Assembly (NCBI GenBank): GCA_947307005.1
Contig: CAMZHY010000242.1
Coordinates: 1-6,102 of the forward strand
Source: an uncultured Planctomycetaceae bacterium
GTDB lineage: Bacteria; Planctomycetota; Planctomycetia; Pirellulales; Thermoguttaceae
DNA length: 6,102 bases
Reading direction: 5' to 3'
In this document: piece after piece, positions 5,787 to 6,102 of the stretch
Layout: every line of letters starts with the position of its first letter
Numbering within the stretch: the first letter of the stretch is position 1
Notes under the pieces: model-generated
The model's database searches: none
The model's input: only the letters and a program-made list of their open reading frames with translations
What the model was told of the DNA's origin: nothing
Program-made: the position numbers and the translations under genes

Positions 5787-6102
5787 ATGAATCAAGTAAA
5801 AAGAAAAAAGTGGAGAATACCGTTCATGACGTCCGCCGTCTCACTGACGCTAACGATCTTGATTCTAATCGCCGCCGTCGCCGTCGTCGTCGGGATTGGA
5901 ACCGCTCGCGCCGTCGGAAAATCGACGCCGTCCGGCGCGGGGCAAAATACCGTCGAGAATTTTCCTCAGCAGCCCAAAATGGTTAGAAAAATCGAGAATA
6001 ATACAACGGTTCTCCCGTTTGCGGACGTCGCCCAGAAGTCGTCCGAGGAAGTTCAAAAGGAACTCGGGGACAAGACGGGCGAAGAACTCGTTAAAGCCGC
6101 GC
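5787..6102 (+). CDS. Unrecognised protein with one N-terminal membrane anchor, 3' end outside window
   Basis: The frame is open for 105 codons to the right edge. It starts with a basic segment (MNQVKRKKWR), then one hydrophobic helix at about 15-38 rich in Leu, Ile, Val and Ala. Positive charges before the helix predict an inside-to-outside signal anchor, with the rest in the periplasm. A signal peptide cut after TARA (39-42) is the alternative. Residues 43-75 are polar and low in complexity; 76-105 (ADVAQKSSEEVQKELGDKT and onward) look helical and charged. I do not recognise the family. The ATG at 5787 is preferred because GGAG (5777-5780) is 6 nt upstream; the in-frame ATG at 5775 has no Shine-Dalgarno sequence. 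It is divergent from the XRE regulator gene, which may control it. Confidence 0.72.
   Translation, partial: MNQVKRKKWRIPFMTSAVSLTLTILILIAAVAVVVGIGTARAVGKSTPSGAGQNTVENFPQQPKMVRKIENNTTVLPFADVAQKSSEEVQKELGDKTGEELVKAA

Noticed and set aside
5708..5986. Plus-strand ORF with an Arg-rich run near the right edge
   Set aside because: It is a shifted-frame shadow of the gene starting at 5787, whose Ala/Val codons (GCC, GTC) read as Arg in this frame; it has no good ribosome site.

Overview
The window looks like bacterial chromosome from a moderately GC-rich organism with sigma70-type promoters of the form TTGACG-18-TATAAT. A secreted GH106-like glycosidase sits next to a large COG4299/NagX-type membrane acyltransferase. 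Together with the Asp/Ser/Arg-rich codon use (many GAC, TCG, CGC), this suggests a glycan-degrading member of the Planctomycetota/PVC group. That placement is an inference from gene content and style; no marker gene is present.

Layout: (1) 1-1174, minus strand: the first 391 codons of an exported GH106-type (alpha-L-rhamnosidase-like) glycoside hydrolase, running off the left edge. (2) 1175-1437: a divergent control region with one promoter per direction, a TTGCAATTGCAA palindrome at the minus-strand start site and a GGCGAAATTTCGCC palindrome just downstream of the plus-strand start site. (3) 1438-3243, plus strand: a 601-residue multi-pass protein of the DUF5009/NagX family, closed by a strong intrinsic terminator. 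(4) 3244-3512: terminator, a clear promoter, and a leader of about 130 nt holding a possible 28-codon upstream ORF. (5) 3513-4766, plus strand: a soluble protein resembling the DUF7309/DUF6930 group of unknown function, followed by two tandem hairpins. (6) 4977-5486, minus strand: an XRE-type helix-turn-helix regulator with a very acidic C-terminal tail. (7) 5487-5786: a second divergent control region with a promoter in each direction. (8) 5787-6102, plus strand: the start of an unrecognised protein with one N-terminal membrane anchor, cut by the right edge.

Functional reading: the glycosidase and the acyltransferase-like membrane protein share a divergent promoter region and could both act on polysaccharide, one cleaving it outside the cytoplasm and the other acylating sugars across the membrane. 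The DUF7309/DUF6930-like gene appears monocistronic, bounded by its own promoter and terminators. The XRE gene and the membrane-anchored gene are divergently arranged, the usual layout for a local regulator and its target, but nothing in the sequence proves that link. I see no rRNA, tRNA, CRISPR array, insertion sequence, transposase or integrase. I do not see a recognisable novel multi-gene system. The most notable items are the shared promoter and operator-like motifs, the acidic-tailed regulator, the enlarged NagX-like protein and the upstream ORF.
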